From Amycolatopsis saalfeldensis (lineage in GTDB: Bacteria > Actinomycetota > Actinomycetes > Mycobacteriales > Pseudonocardiaceae), in NCBI RefSeq assembly GCF_900110575.1, contig NZ_FOEF01000013.1:124001-188000 (forward strand): DNA of 64,000 nt, given 5' to 3'. The notes beneath the pieces are model-generated. The model had not been told where the DNA came from. It saw only the letters and a program-made list of their open reading frames with translations, and searched no databases. The translations under genes were made by a program, and so were the position numbers. The number at the start of each line of letters is the position of its first letter. Position 1 is the stretch's first letter. Below are positions 56,695-64,000 of this stretch, in pieces.

Positions 56695-59510
56695 GTGATC
56701 GAACTTCGGGTTTTGGGGGAGATCGAGCTGTGCGAAGGCGAGCGTCAGATCCGGATCCGGGGTGCTCGCCAACAGGGCATCCTCGCGGTGCTGCTCATCG
56801 AAGCCAACCGTCCGGTCACCAACGACCAGTTGCTGGAGCGGGCGTGGGGGACGCATCGATGGCCATCTCGTCCGAGAGCGGCACTACGTTCACAAATCAC
56901 GCTGCTGCGCCGTGCGTTGACTCCCGCGGACGGTGTGACGATCACCTGGCAGCCGGCCGGATACCGACTTGCCGTCGATACCGGCAAGGTGGATTTGCAC
57001 CTATTCCACCGTCTTGTGCAGGAAGCCCGCAGCGCCCGGAATGACGAGGGCAGAGCGGAGCTGCTGCATCGGGCATGTGAGTTGCGGTACGGAGAGCCGT
57101 TCGCGTCCCTGGACACCCCATGGTTGGTCGCACAACGCGCGGCGTTCGAACGTGAGCATCACGCCGCCCAACTTGATCTGATCGACACGCGACTCCGCCA
57201 AGGCCAGCACGCGGTAGCGGTGACCGGCCTGACCGACCTGAGTAACGCGTATCCATGGGATGAGCGCGTCGCCGGACAACTTATGCTCGCCCTGTATCGC
57301 AGCGGCCGCCGCGTCGACGCCCTGGACCACTATCAAAAGTTGCGCCATCGGTTTGTCGAACAGTTGGGTACTGACCCCAGTCCGCCGCTGCAACACCTTC
57401 ACCAACAGATCCTCACCGCGGACTCCAGTCTCACCTTATCTATTAGAACGACCTCGGCGACCGCCCCGCTTCACGCAGCCGTCCTTCCCCGTCAATTACC
57501 AGTGCCGCCCCGGACATTTGTCGGCCGAAATCGCGAACTCGCCCACCTGTCGAATTCGGTCAACGATCAAGCGGAAGAAGACCATCAGGCAGGCTCCGCG
57601 ACGATGTCGATCGTGACGATCGGAGGGATGGGAGGCGTCGGCAAAACCGCGCTGGCCGTGCGCTGGGCGCACCGCCACGCCGAGGATTCCCCGACGGCCA
57701 GCTGTATGTCGACCTCTGCGGGTTTACCCCGAACGCGTCGTCAGTCCGCCCTGAGGAGGCCCTACGGGGTTTCCTCGCCGCCCTTGGCGCCGACCTCCAG
57801 TCGATTCCGACCGATCTGGCGGCCCTGGCCGCCCAGTATCGCAGCTTGGTGGCCGGCAAGCGTTTGCTGATTCTTCTGGACAATGTCCGCGATTCCGCGC
57901 AGGTCAAACCACTGCTGCCGGGCAGCCCCACTTGTACCGTGCTCATCACCAGCCGCCAACGACTCACCGATCTGGTTGCCAGCGGCGCACACCAACTCGA
58001 CCTCGACGTGCTCGCCGACACCGACGCCCGCGACCTGCTGGCTCAATTCGTCGGCAGCGCACGTGTCGCCGTCGAAACTGCGGCCGTCACCGACCTGGTA
58101 CTGACGTGTGTGGGACTGCCGCTGGCCATCGGCATCGTCGCTGCCCGCGCCAACACGCATCCCGGATTTCCGCTCAGCGCATTGGCCGCCGAACTGCGCG
58201 ACGCCCGGAAACTGTCTTCTTCGATGGCGGATGCCGACGAGGTGGCCATCAACCTGGACGCGGTGTTCTCCAGCTCCTATCGGATCCTCGATCCCGACAC
58301 GGCCAGACTGTTCGGGTTGGTGGGCCTCGTGCCCGGCCCTGACATCAGCACACCCGCAGCGGCCAGTCTCGCCGCACTGTCCACGACCCGTGCCCGAACA
58401 TTGCTGCGCACTCTGGAAGACGCCCACCTCCTCCAGCAGCCCCGGCCGGGGCGGTACCGCATGCACGACCTCATCCGCCGCTACGCCGCCCACCAGCAAC
58501 TCGACCAAGACCTACGAGAAGCCGGGCTGCGTCGGGTCATCGACTTCTACCTGCACACCGCCTATCACGCCGACCGTCTCCTGCATCCCCACCGCCTGCC
58601 GATTCAGCTCGACCCACCCGTGTCCGGCGTGCACCTTCACGCGCTGCCCGACATTCCTGCGGCGCTCGAATGGTTTGACAGCGAACACCCCGCCCTTATC
58701 GCCGCGTTACACACCGCGACTCGCCATGCCTGGCACTCCACCGCGTGGCAGCTGGCCTGGGCTCTGCAGACCTTTCACGTATCCCGGGGATATCGTCATG
58801 ATCGACTCGCGGTATTACAGGTCGCGCTGAACGCCGCTGCGCACCTGCCCGACCCCACTGCCGGTGTACTCGCCCATCGGCTCCTTGGGGACGCCTACAC
58901 TGATTTGGGCTGTTACGAAGAAGCGATGGGACACCTGCACCAGGCGCTTATGGTTGCCGAGGAAAACCACGACGCCGATCAGCAGGCCCGCACTCACCGG
59001 GTGCTCGCGTGGGCCTGGGCGCAACGAGGAGAGCACCGCCAAGCACTGGAGCACGCCACCCGCGCACTGGAACTCTGGCGCACATTCAACTATTCAGCGA
59101 TAATTGCCGAGATCCTCAATGACATGGGCTGGTATGCGGCTCAACTGGGTCAATACGATACTGCGCGTACTCACTGCAACGATGCTCTCGAATTAGCCAG
59201 AAACGAACACGACACACGTTGCGAGGCGAGTGTCCTGGTCAGCTTGGGTTACCTCGACCACCACATCGGGCATCATCGCCAGGCCATCCACCATTACCAG
59301 CAAGCGTGCGCCCGGTACCGTGACCTCGGCGACACCTACCGTGTCGCCGACTGTCTCGAAGGACTCGGCCACCCCCACACCGCCCTCGGCGAACACCAAC
59401 AGGCACGCGCGGCTTGGCAAGAGGCACTCGGTTTGCACCAGGAACAACACCGAGACACCCGTGCCGACGGCATCCGAAAACAACTCGCAGACCTTGATGG
59501 GGCGCAATGA
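56695..59510 (+). pseudogene. AfsR/SARP-type regulator (OmpR-HTH + BTAD + NB-ARC + TPR), broken by a one-base frameshift
   Basis: First frame (56695 on): ELRVLGEIELCEGERQIRI winged-helix, BTAD domain (VDLHLFHRLVQEARSARNDE...RYGEPFA to LHQQILTAD) and NB-ARC start GGMGGVGKTALAVRWAHRHAE. Reading breaks at about 57684-57690, where GATTCCCC should be one T longer; the -1 frame continues seamlessly as FPDGQLYVDLCGF..., ILLDNVRDSAQVKPLLPG, LVLTSRQ-like and TPR helices (GYLDHHIGHHRQAIHHYQQA) to TGA 59510. Intact length would be about 938 aa. GGGGGAG precedes GTG 56695. Composition is less GC-rich than neighbours. Either a real mutation or a sequencing error; likely regulator of the divergent secreted-protein genes. 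Confidence 0.8.
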
Positions 59511-59559
59511 AACTGGCCGGGACCGCATGTCGCCGTCCTCGAACGAGGTCCGCGCGGAG

Positions 59560-59650
59560 ATGTCTCGACGTCGAGCGCGTCGATCTCTGCTACCTGCACC
59601 GGATCGACTTCGAGGCCGCCACCGCCGCTGCCTTGGCCGGTCTCGCCGCC
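59560..59650 (+). pseudogene. Inverted internal piece of an aldo/keto reductase
   Basis: Plus-strand translation LDVERVDLCYLHRIDFEAA matches the aldo/keto reductase segment ...VDYIDLYxLHRxDP. Upstream and downstream frames have no match. It abuts the N-terminal piece encoded on the opposite strand (59655-59985), so a short inversion is likely. The left break sits in CTCGACGTCGAG, a perfect palindrome. Confidence 0.6.
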
Positions 59651-59654
59651 GGGC

Positions 59655-59985
59655 ACGACGCAGGCTGGCCTCTACGGCGCGGCGCAGGTGCGCGGGCGAA
59701 CCGTCGCGGTGCATCGACTTCGTCGCCAGGTCGTCCACCACCAGCCCCGCCTTGGTCGCGAGGAACGCCTCGTCGCGACGGCCGGCGAGGGCTCTCCCGA
59801 CGAGGGTCTCGTTGTGCCCGTCGCCGTAGACGTCGGCGGTGTCGATGAACGTCACGCCGAGGTCCAGCGCCGCCCGGAGCACCGCGACCGAGGCCTCGTC
59901 GTCACGGAGTGACTCGGTGTAGGCCCAGCTCATGCCCATGCAGCCGAGCCCGACCGCGCCGACCTCGCGGCCGGCCGCCGCCAGC
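59655..59985 (-). pseudogene. N-terminal part of an aldo/keto reductase
   Basis: Minus-strand reading: VGLGCMGMSWAYTE, VAVLRAALDLGVTFIDTADVYG (catalytic Asp and Tyr), GRRDEAFLATKAG (catalytic Lys) and HLRRAVEASLRR. This is the first about 110 residues of an AKR of the yajO/GluRS-type; no start codon fits, and after SLRR the translation turns to Arg-rich nonsense. The rest of the gene is missing or inverted (59560-59650). Confidence 0.75.
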
Positions 59986-60044
59986 GTCCAGCGCGTCGGC
60001 CAACGGCCCCTCGCTGTAGCGCGGTTCGACGACCGTCGCGCGCG

Positions 60045-60276
60045 ACGCGACGAGAAGAAGACCCTGCCGCTGGTCGCCCGGTACGCCGACATCTGGCACT
60101 ACTTCGACAACCTTGAAACCCTGTCGAGGAAGAACAAGATCCTCGCGGAGAACGCCGAAGCCATCGGCCGTGACCACACTGAAATCGAGCGCTCGCAGGA
60201 GTGGGCCGGCCTCGATGTCGCGCCTGGCGCGACGAGCGCAACGCCCGGATCCTCGGCGAGACAGGTGCTCGCCTGA
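60045..60276 (+). pseudogene. C-terminal fragment of an LLM-class F420/flavin oxidoreductase
   Basis: KKTLPLVARYADIWHYFDN, KNKILAENAEAIGRDHTEIERS match the C-terminal region of luciferase-like monooxygenase-fold oxidoreductases (xTLRLVARYADxWN...CxxxGRDPxEIERS). Nothing of the upstream about 200 residues is present; the frame ends at TGA 60276 in unrelated sequence. Confidence 0.7.
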
Positions 60277-60344
60277 CTTCCTTCGCGGCCGTCTCCCGCT
60301 GATTCCTGGCTTGTGGAACGCTGGCCTCGCGAAAGGGGAGGCCA

Positions 60345-61220
60345 ATGGTTCTCGACAAGCCTCGGCGACGCACGGTTGCGGCCGAGGGGCTGAAGACGCT
60401 GTCCGTGGTGATTCCCGCATACAACGAGGAAGGCACCATCGCGCAGGCCGTCCAAGCGGCAGAGCAGGGGCTGGCCGGGCTCGAAGTCGACGGGGAAGTG
60501 CTGGTCAGCGCCAGTGGTTGCACCGACGGCACCGCGGAAGTCGCGCGGGCGGCGGGGGCGGCGGTGGTCGTCGCGGAGCGGGGTAAAGGGGCAGCGATCC
60601 GGCAAGGGGTCGACGCGGCGAAGGGCGATGTCGTCTGCCTGATGGACGCCGATCTCGAGTACTACGGCGAAGTTCCATTGGTCGAATTGCTCGCCGGGCC
60701 GATCTTCCAGGGGATCGCGGACGCGACCATCGCCAATCTCTACTGGCGGCCGATTTACCCCGACCACTGGCTGAACGGGTTTTTCGCGCCACTCGCCGGA
60801 TTGCTGTTCCCCGAGATGCTGCCCAAGGTCGGATCCACGCCGTGGTCCGGGCAGCGGGCGGCCGTACGCGGGTTGTGGCCGGAGGCGCTGCCCGGCGGGT
60901 TCACCTCGGACCTGGCCATCACGCTGCACTGGAACGACCACGCCGAGCTGCTCCGCCCGGTTCTCACCGACGACTGGTTCAACCCGGTTCGCCCGAAGCC
61001 CGAGATCCTGGGCCAGGACTTCGCGCTGCTGATGGACCACGCCGTCAAGCACGGCCGCATCCAGGCGGACCTGGCCGAACGGGTAGGGGCCTGGTTCCGG
61101 GGCGTCGCCGAATTGATCGGCGACTACGACGAGAGTCACCCGGATCCGATGGGGTATCAGCGAAAGCTCTTCGAGCAATCCCATCGCGAGCTGCAGCGAA
61201 AGATCACGACGCCGGAATGA
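60345..61220 (+). CDS. GT2-family glycosyltransferase
   Basis: 291-aa GT-A glycosyltransferase: SVVIPAYNEEGTIAQAV, GEVLVSASGCTDGTAEVARAAG, RGKGAAIRQGVDAAKGD and the metal-binding CLMDADLEYYG (DxD about 102-104). It resembles dolichyl-phosphate-sugar and glucosyl-3-phosphoglycerate synthases (GpgS); GpgS-specific motifs are not certain. GGGGAGG four bases before ATG 60345. No membrane helices evident, so cytosolic. Its 3' end overlaps the convergent response regulator by 17 bases. Confidence 0.85.
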   Translation: MVLDKPRRRTVAAEGLKTLSVVIPAYNEEGTIAQAVQAAEQGLAGLEVDGEVLVSASGCTDGTAEVARAAGAAVVVAERGKGAAIRQGVDAAKGDVVCLMDADLEYYGEVPLVELLAGPIFQGIADATIANLYWRPIYPDHWLNGFFAPLAGLLFPEMLPKVGSTPWSGQRAAVRGLWPEALPGGFTSDLAITLHWNDHAELLRPVLTDDWFNPVRPKPEILGQDFALLMDHAVKHGRIQADLAERVGAWFRGVAELIGDYDESHPDPMGYQRKLFEQSHRELQRKITTPE

Positions 61221-61875
61221 GGCGGTAGCCGACGCCGCGGACCGTCTGGATCATCGGAGGCTCGTGGAGTTTGCGGCGGAGCTGGCGGATCAGTACCTCG
61301 AGCACGTTGGACGCGGGGTTGACCAGGTCGTCCCAGCCGTGGCGGATCAGGTCGCGGCGGGGGACTGGTTCGGGGTGTCTTGTCAGCAGCAGTTCCAGCA
61401 CCGCGAACTCCGTGCGGGTCACCGTGAGCAGGATGCCCGCGCGGCGGACCTCGTGGCGGCCCGCGTCCAGCTCCAGATCCCCGCAGCGGAGCACGGCCGG
61501 GGCTGACGGCGCCGGAGAGCGGCGGCACAGGCTCAGCACCCGGCCGACCAGTTCGGCCATCTCGAACGGCTTGACCAGGTAGTCGTCGCCGACGCCGAGG
61601 CCGGCCAGGATGTCGGCCGGGGTGTCGCGGGCGGTCAGGAACAGGACCGGCACGCCCCAGCCCTGGCGCCGCCGGTGGCCCACGTACGGCAGGGCGTCGC
61701 CGGCGGGCAGCATTCGGTCGAACACCGCGCAGTCGTAGGCGTTGACCGAGATCGCCAGGTCCGCGTCCGTCAGGTCGGCCGCGGTGTCGACGGCCAGGCC
61801 CACGCCCCGCAGCGACGTGCTGACCGCGAGCCGCAGGTCGCCGTCGTCCTCGGTCAGAAGTACCCGCACGACCAC
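61204..61875 (-). CDS. Orphan OmpR-family response regulator
   Basis: 223 aa: receiver with LLTEDDGDLRLAVSTSL (acidic pair about 10-11), phospho-acceptor D in CAVFDRMLPAGD (about 54), T of LFLTARD and K of YLVKPFEMAEL, and a winged-helix DNA-binding domain, LTVTRTEFAVLELLLTRHP to NVLEVLIRQLRRKL, VRGVGYRL. GTG 61875 or GTG 61869. No sensor kinase is adjacent in the window, so partner and target are unknown. 17-base convergent overlap with the GT2 gene. Confidence 0.9.
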   Translation of the reverse strand: MVVRVLLTEDDGDLRLAVSTSLRGVGLAVDTAADLTDADLAISVNAYDCAVFDRMLPAGDALPYVGHRRRQGWGVPVLFLTARDTPADILAGLGVGDDYLVKPFEMAELVGRVLSLCRRSPAPSAPAVLRCGDLELDAGRHEVRRAGILLTVTRTEFAVLELLLTRHPEPVPRRDLIRHGWDDLVNPASNVLEVLIRQLRRKLHEPPMIQTVRGVGYRLIPAS

Positions 61876-61894
61876 CGAGCGTAGTGCCTCCGGA

Positions 61895-63535
61895 TCAGCT
61901 GGTGGCAGCCTGGACGTCCGCGGCCGTCAACGTCCGCAGCTCCGAGGTCTCCGGCATCCGGCCGAGGCCGCGCAGGCGTTGCGACTGGGCCTTGCGGGCG
62001 CCTTCGAACGAGCGCCGCGCGTCGCGGGCGTTGCCGAAGCCGGGCGAGCCCGTGATCCGGTCGAAATGGCTCAGCAGCAACGGTTTCGTGTCCGCTTCGA
62101 GCAGGTAGTCGCCTTCGGCGGCCATCCGCTGGACGATCTCGAGCAGGTCGGGCGGGGTGTAGTCCTCGAACTCGATGGTCTTCGCGAACCTCGAAGCCAG
62201 CCCCGGGTTCGCGGCCAGGAACCCGGCCATCTCCCCGGTGTAGCCCGCGACGATCACCGCCACCTGGTCGCGGTGGTCCTCCATCAGCTTCACCAGGGTG
62301 TCGATCGCCTCCTGCCCGAAGTCGCCGCCACCGCCGGTCGGGCGCGAGAGGGTGTACGCCTCATCGATGAACAGCACGCCGCCGAGGCATTCCTCGAACA
62401 CGACCGACGTCTTCTCCGCGGTGTGGCCGATGTACTGGCCGACCAGGTCGCGGCGGGACACCTCGCGGAACTGCCCGCCTTCGAGCACGCCCAGCTCGCG
62501 CAGCAGGCTGCCGTAGGTGCGGGCGACCGTCGTCTTACCGGTGCCGGGGGCGCCGGTGAAGATCAGGTGGTGGCTCACGGTGCCGACGGCCAGCCCGGCG
62601 TTGCGCCGCCACTCGTCGACCTGGATCTCGTCGACGACCGCGCGCACCTCGGCCTTCACCGCCCGCAGGCCGACCATCTCGTCGAGCCGGCTGAGCAGTC
62701 CGTCCAGGCCTTCCGCCGCGCTCGCCGCCGCGGACGGGGCGACGACCGTTGGCGTCGCGCCCTCGGCGAGGTCCAGCGCGGGTTCGGCGGTGTTCTCGAG
62801 CGGGCAGGCCTCCACCTGCCCGCCGCAGTCCGGGCCGAACGACATCCCGGCGCCGGCCACGTCGTGCACCTTCGTCCGCCGGATCGTCGGCACACTGCGG
62901 TGCGCGACGGCGATCCCCGCCCCGGTCGTCCGCGAGACGTCGCAGCCTTCGACCACCGGGCGGGCGTACTGGTAGAGGTACATGCCGCGGTGCCCGCAGC
63001 CGGCGATCGTGCACCCGACGACCTCGGGGTCCGCGCCGAGCCCGATCACCAGGCCGTCGCCGGTGACGTCGCGGATGTCGCAGTTTTCGATCCGCCCGGA
63101 CGAGCTTTCCACCACCACGCCCTGCTCGGCGCCGCTGATCGTGCACCGGCCGAGGGTGAACTTGCGGCAGCCCCGCACGCTCACCGCCGGACCGCCGCGC
63201 GCGGACACCGTGCACCGCTCCAGCGTCAGCTCGACGTCCTCGGCCTGGACCGCGGTGACCTCCGCGGCCACCTCGATCCCTTGCAGCGTAAGGAAACCAC
63301 CGCGGACCTTGAGCGTGGCCCAGCTCGCGCCGGTGCCGTCGAGGCGGACCGTCGCGCCCGCCGCGGCCCGCATCGTCAACCGGCGCTCGACGAGTTCGAA
63401 CGTCTCCTCGTAGCTGCCGCCGGCCACTGAGATGGTGGCGTCGTCGGGGGCGGCGCGGACGGCGTCGCCGATCGTCGCGTACGCGCCCTGTTGCCCGGGC
63501 GCGACGAGCAGGGTCCGGCTCGTCGCCGCGGTCAT
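61895..63535 (-). CDS. Parallel beta-helix + CbbX/SpoVK-type AAA+ ATPase fusion protein
   Basis: 546 aa. Residues about 10-270 are repeats typical of right-handed parallel beta-helix/pectate-lyase-like proteins (GVEVAxEVTAVQAEDVELTLERC, SGRIENCDIRDVTGDGLVI, GCGHRGMYLYQYARPVVEGCDVSRT). The C-terminal half is an AAA+ domain of the CbbX family: Walker A GAPGTGKTTVA at about 344-354, Walker B GGVLFIDEAYTL, sensor region VAVIVAGYTGEM and arginine finger LASRFAKTIEF. No signal peptide, so it acts inside the cell. ATG 63535 overlaps the stop of the LuxR gene. Function unknown; EccA and CbbX relatives act as remodelers. Confidence 0.82.
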   Translation of the reverse strand: MTAATSRTLLVAPGQQGAYATIGDAVRAAPDDATISVAGGSYEETFELVERRLTMRAAAGATVRLDGTGASWATLKVRGGFLTLQGIEVAAEVTAVQAEDVELTLERCTVSARGGPAVSVRGCRKFTLGRCTISGAEQGVVVESSSGRIENCDIRDVTGDGLVIGLGADPEVVGCTIAGCGHRGMYLYQYARPVVEGCDVSRTTGAGIAVAHRSVPTIRRTKVHDVAGAGMSFGPDCGGQVEACPLENTAEPALDLAEGATPTVVAPSAAASAAEGLDGLLSRLDEMVGLRAVKAEVRAVVDEIQVDEWRRNAGLAVGTVSHHLIFTGAPGTGKTTVARTYGSLLRELGVLEGGQFREVSRRDLVGQYIGHTAEKTSVVFEECLGGVLFIDEAYTLSRPTGGGGDFGQEAIDTLVKLMEDHRDQVAVIVAGYTGEMAGFLAANPGLASRFAKTIEFEDYTPPDLLEIVQRMAAEGDYLLEADTKPLLLSHFDRITGSPGFGNARDARRSFEGARKAQSQRLRGLGRMPETSELRTLTAADVQAATS

Positions 63536-64000
63536 CAGCTCGCCCGCTCGGCGAGCCAGCCGCGGTCGGCGGCCTTGGCCCCGGCCTGGAAGCGGCTGCG
63601 CGCGCCCAGCCGGTTCATCAGGTCGGCGACGGTCCGGCGGACGGTGCGCACCGAGATACCCAGCTGCGCGGCGGCGGCCGCGTCGGTGTGGCCCGCCGCG
63701 AGCAGCTTCAGCAGCTCCCGTTCCCGCTGATCGCTTTCGGCGTCGCCGGGCAGGCAGTTCGCCGACAGCGGGACGGCGGTCGGCCACAGCCGTTCGAACA
63801 GCTCGACCGCCGAGGTCACCACTCCGGGCAGGTGGAACGCCGCGGCCCCGGTGCGGCCGGCCGGCAGCACGACCACGGTGCCGTCGATGACCAGCGCGTC
63901 CAGCGGAACCCGGGGCACGGTGCGGGTCGCCGCGCCGGCCAGGGTCAGCTCGGCGAGCCGGGTGGACAGCCGCGGCGCGGTGCGGGCGGTGTCGGGCGCG
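63535..64000 (-). CDS. LuxR/NarL-type transcriptional regulator (partial, cut at right window edge)
   Basis: The frame is open through to base 64000, so the start is outside. Visible C-terminal about 155 residues: a region with LVIDGTVVVLPAGRTGAAAFHLPGVVTSAVELFERLW (pattern of TrmB-like/phosphorylation-domain Streptomyces regulators) and a LuxR HTH with RERELLKLLAAGHTDAAAAAQLGISVRTVRRTVADLMNRLGARSRFQAG. The stop and the AAA+ gene start overlap (TGATG), so the two are coupled. Likely regulates the AAA+ partner or another gene beyond the edge. Confidence 0.8.
   Translation of the reverse strand, partial: APDTARTAPRLSTRLAELTLAGAATRTVPRVPLDALVIDGTVVVLPAGRTGAAAFHLPGVVTSAVELFERLWPTAVPLSANCLPGDAESDQRERELLKLLAAGHTDAAAAAQLGISVRTVRRTVADLMNRLGARSRFQAGAKAADRGWLAERAS

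Larger units (their letters stand above)
59511..60344. other. 834-base gene graveyard
   Basis: No intact gene. Holds fragments of an aldo/keto reductase in both orientations and a C-terminal LLM/F420 oxidoreductase fragment, listed separately. Their frames are interrupted. Right edge of the accessory region. Confidence 0.6.

Noticed and set aside
57684..57690. Programmed -1 frameshift in the AfsR-type regulator
   Set aside because: No X-XXY-YYZ slippery site or downstream stimulatory structure is apparent, and such regulators are not known to use one; a simple indel is more likely.
61742..63430. 562-codon plus-strand open frame
   Set aside because: Antisense to the OmpR regulator and the beta-helix/AAA+ gene, whose motifs are clear.
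1..64000. CRISPR arrays, insertion-sequence ends, rRNA genes, replication origin
   Set aside because: No regularly spaced direct repeats with unique spacers, no transposase or terminal inverted-repeat pair, no rRNA and no DnaA-box cluster were seen.

Overview
The window is high-GC (about 70%) actinobacterial DNA. Galactan (mycolyl-arabinogalactan type) cell-wall genes, a Bpa/PafE proteasome activator, an SsgA-like sporulation regulator, EspG/WXG-type ESX proteins and many secreted proteases together suggest a mycelial member of the Pseudonocardiaceae, most like Amycolatopsis. That assignment is an inference from gene content; no 16S gene is present.

Region by region. 0-9.5 kb holds cell-envelope genes: dprE1 (partial), a GtrA-type flippase candidate, glfT2, an acyl-CoA dehydrogenase-like gene, a small ESX-type cluster, then glfT1-wzt-wzm (galactan priming and export). 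9.6-16.2 kb is a compact nonulosonic-acid locus: a GT29 (sialyltransferase)-like protein, a coiled-coil protein and a full pseudaminic-acid-type gene set (pseH, pseI, pseC, pseB, pseF, pseG). It sits inside a neighbourhood otherwise ordered as in Mycobacterium tuberculosis (wzm-glfT1-wzt / bpa / aminotransferase / quinone oxidoreductase). 16.2-30.5 kb has an epoxide hydrolase, bpa, a class-V aminotransferase-like protein without the PLP lysine, secreted peptidases, a MarR gene running into tRNA-Ser(UGA), an SDR and a CitA/CitB-type two-component system. 30.6-33.4 kb is an NMT1/sulfonate-type ABC importer divergent from that system. 33.5-51.8 kb mixes a G1 peptidase, a 999-aa LAL regulator, an S1 protease, ssgB, fabH, an adenylate cyclase, a FadR-type regulator with a clear palindrome, about 1.06 kb of G/T-skewed degenerate repeats, pat and a stand-alone MprF-like transferase.

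51.8-60.3 kb looks like an accessory island. It begins at tRNA-Ser(GCU) and tRNA-Arg(ACG) and a phosphoglycerate-mutase fragment. It carries five consecutive secreted-protein genes (peptidoglycan-binding repeats, NlpC/P60, lipoprotein, SH3-like) and a divergent AfsR-type regulator broken by a one-base frameshift. It ends in fragments of an aldo/keto reductase (with an inverted internal piece) and an F420/LLM oxidoreductase. 60.3-64 kb has a GT2 glycosyltransferase, an orphan OmpR regulator, an unusual beta-helix/CbbX-type AAA+ fusion and a LuxR-type regulator cut by the window edge.

How genes cooperate: DprE1, GlfT1, GlfT2 and Wzm/Wzt build and export arabinogalactan. The pse genes should make a CMP-activated nonulosonate, which the GT29-like protein is the obvious candidate to transfer, probably onto a surface polymer or glycoprotein; the acceptor cannot be read from sequence.
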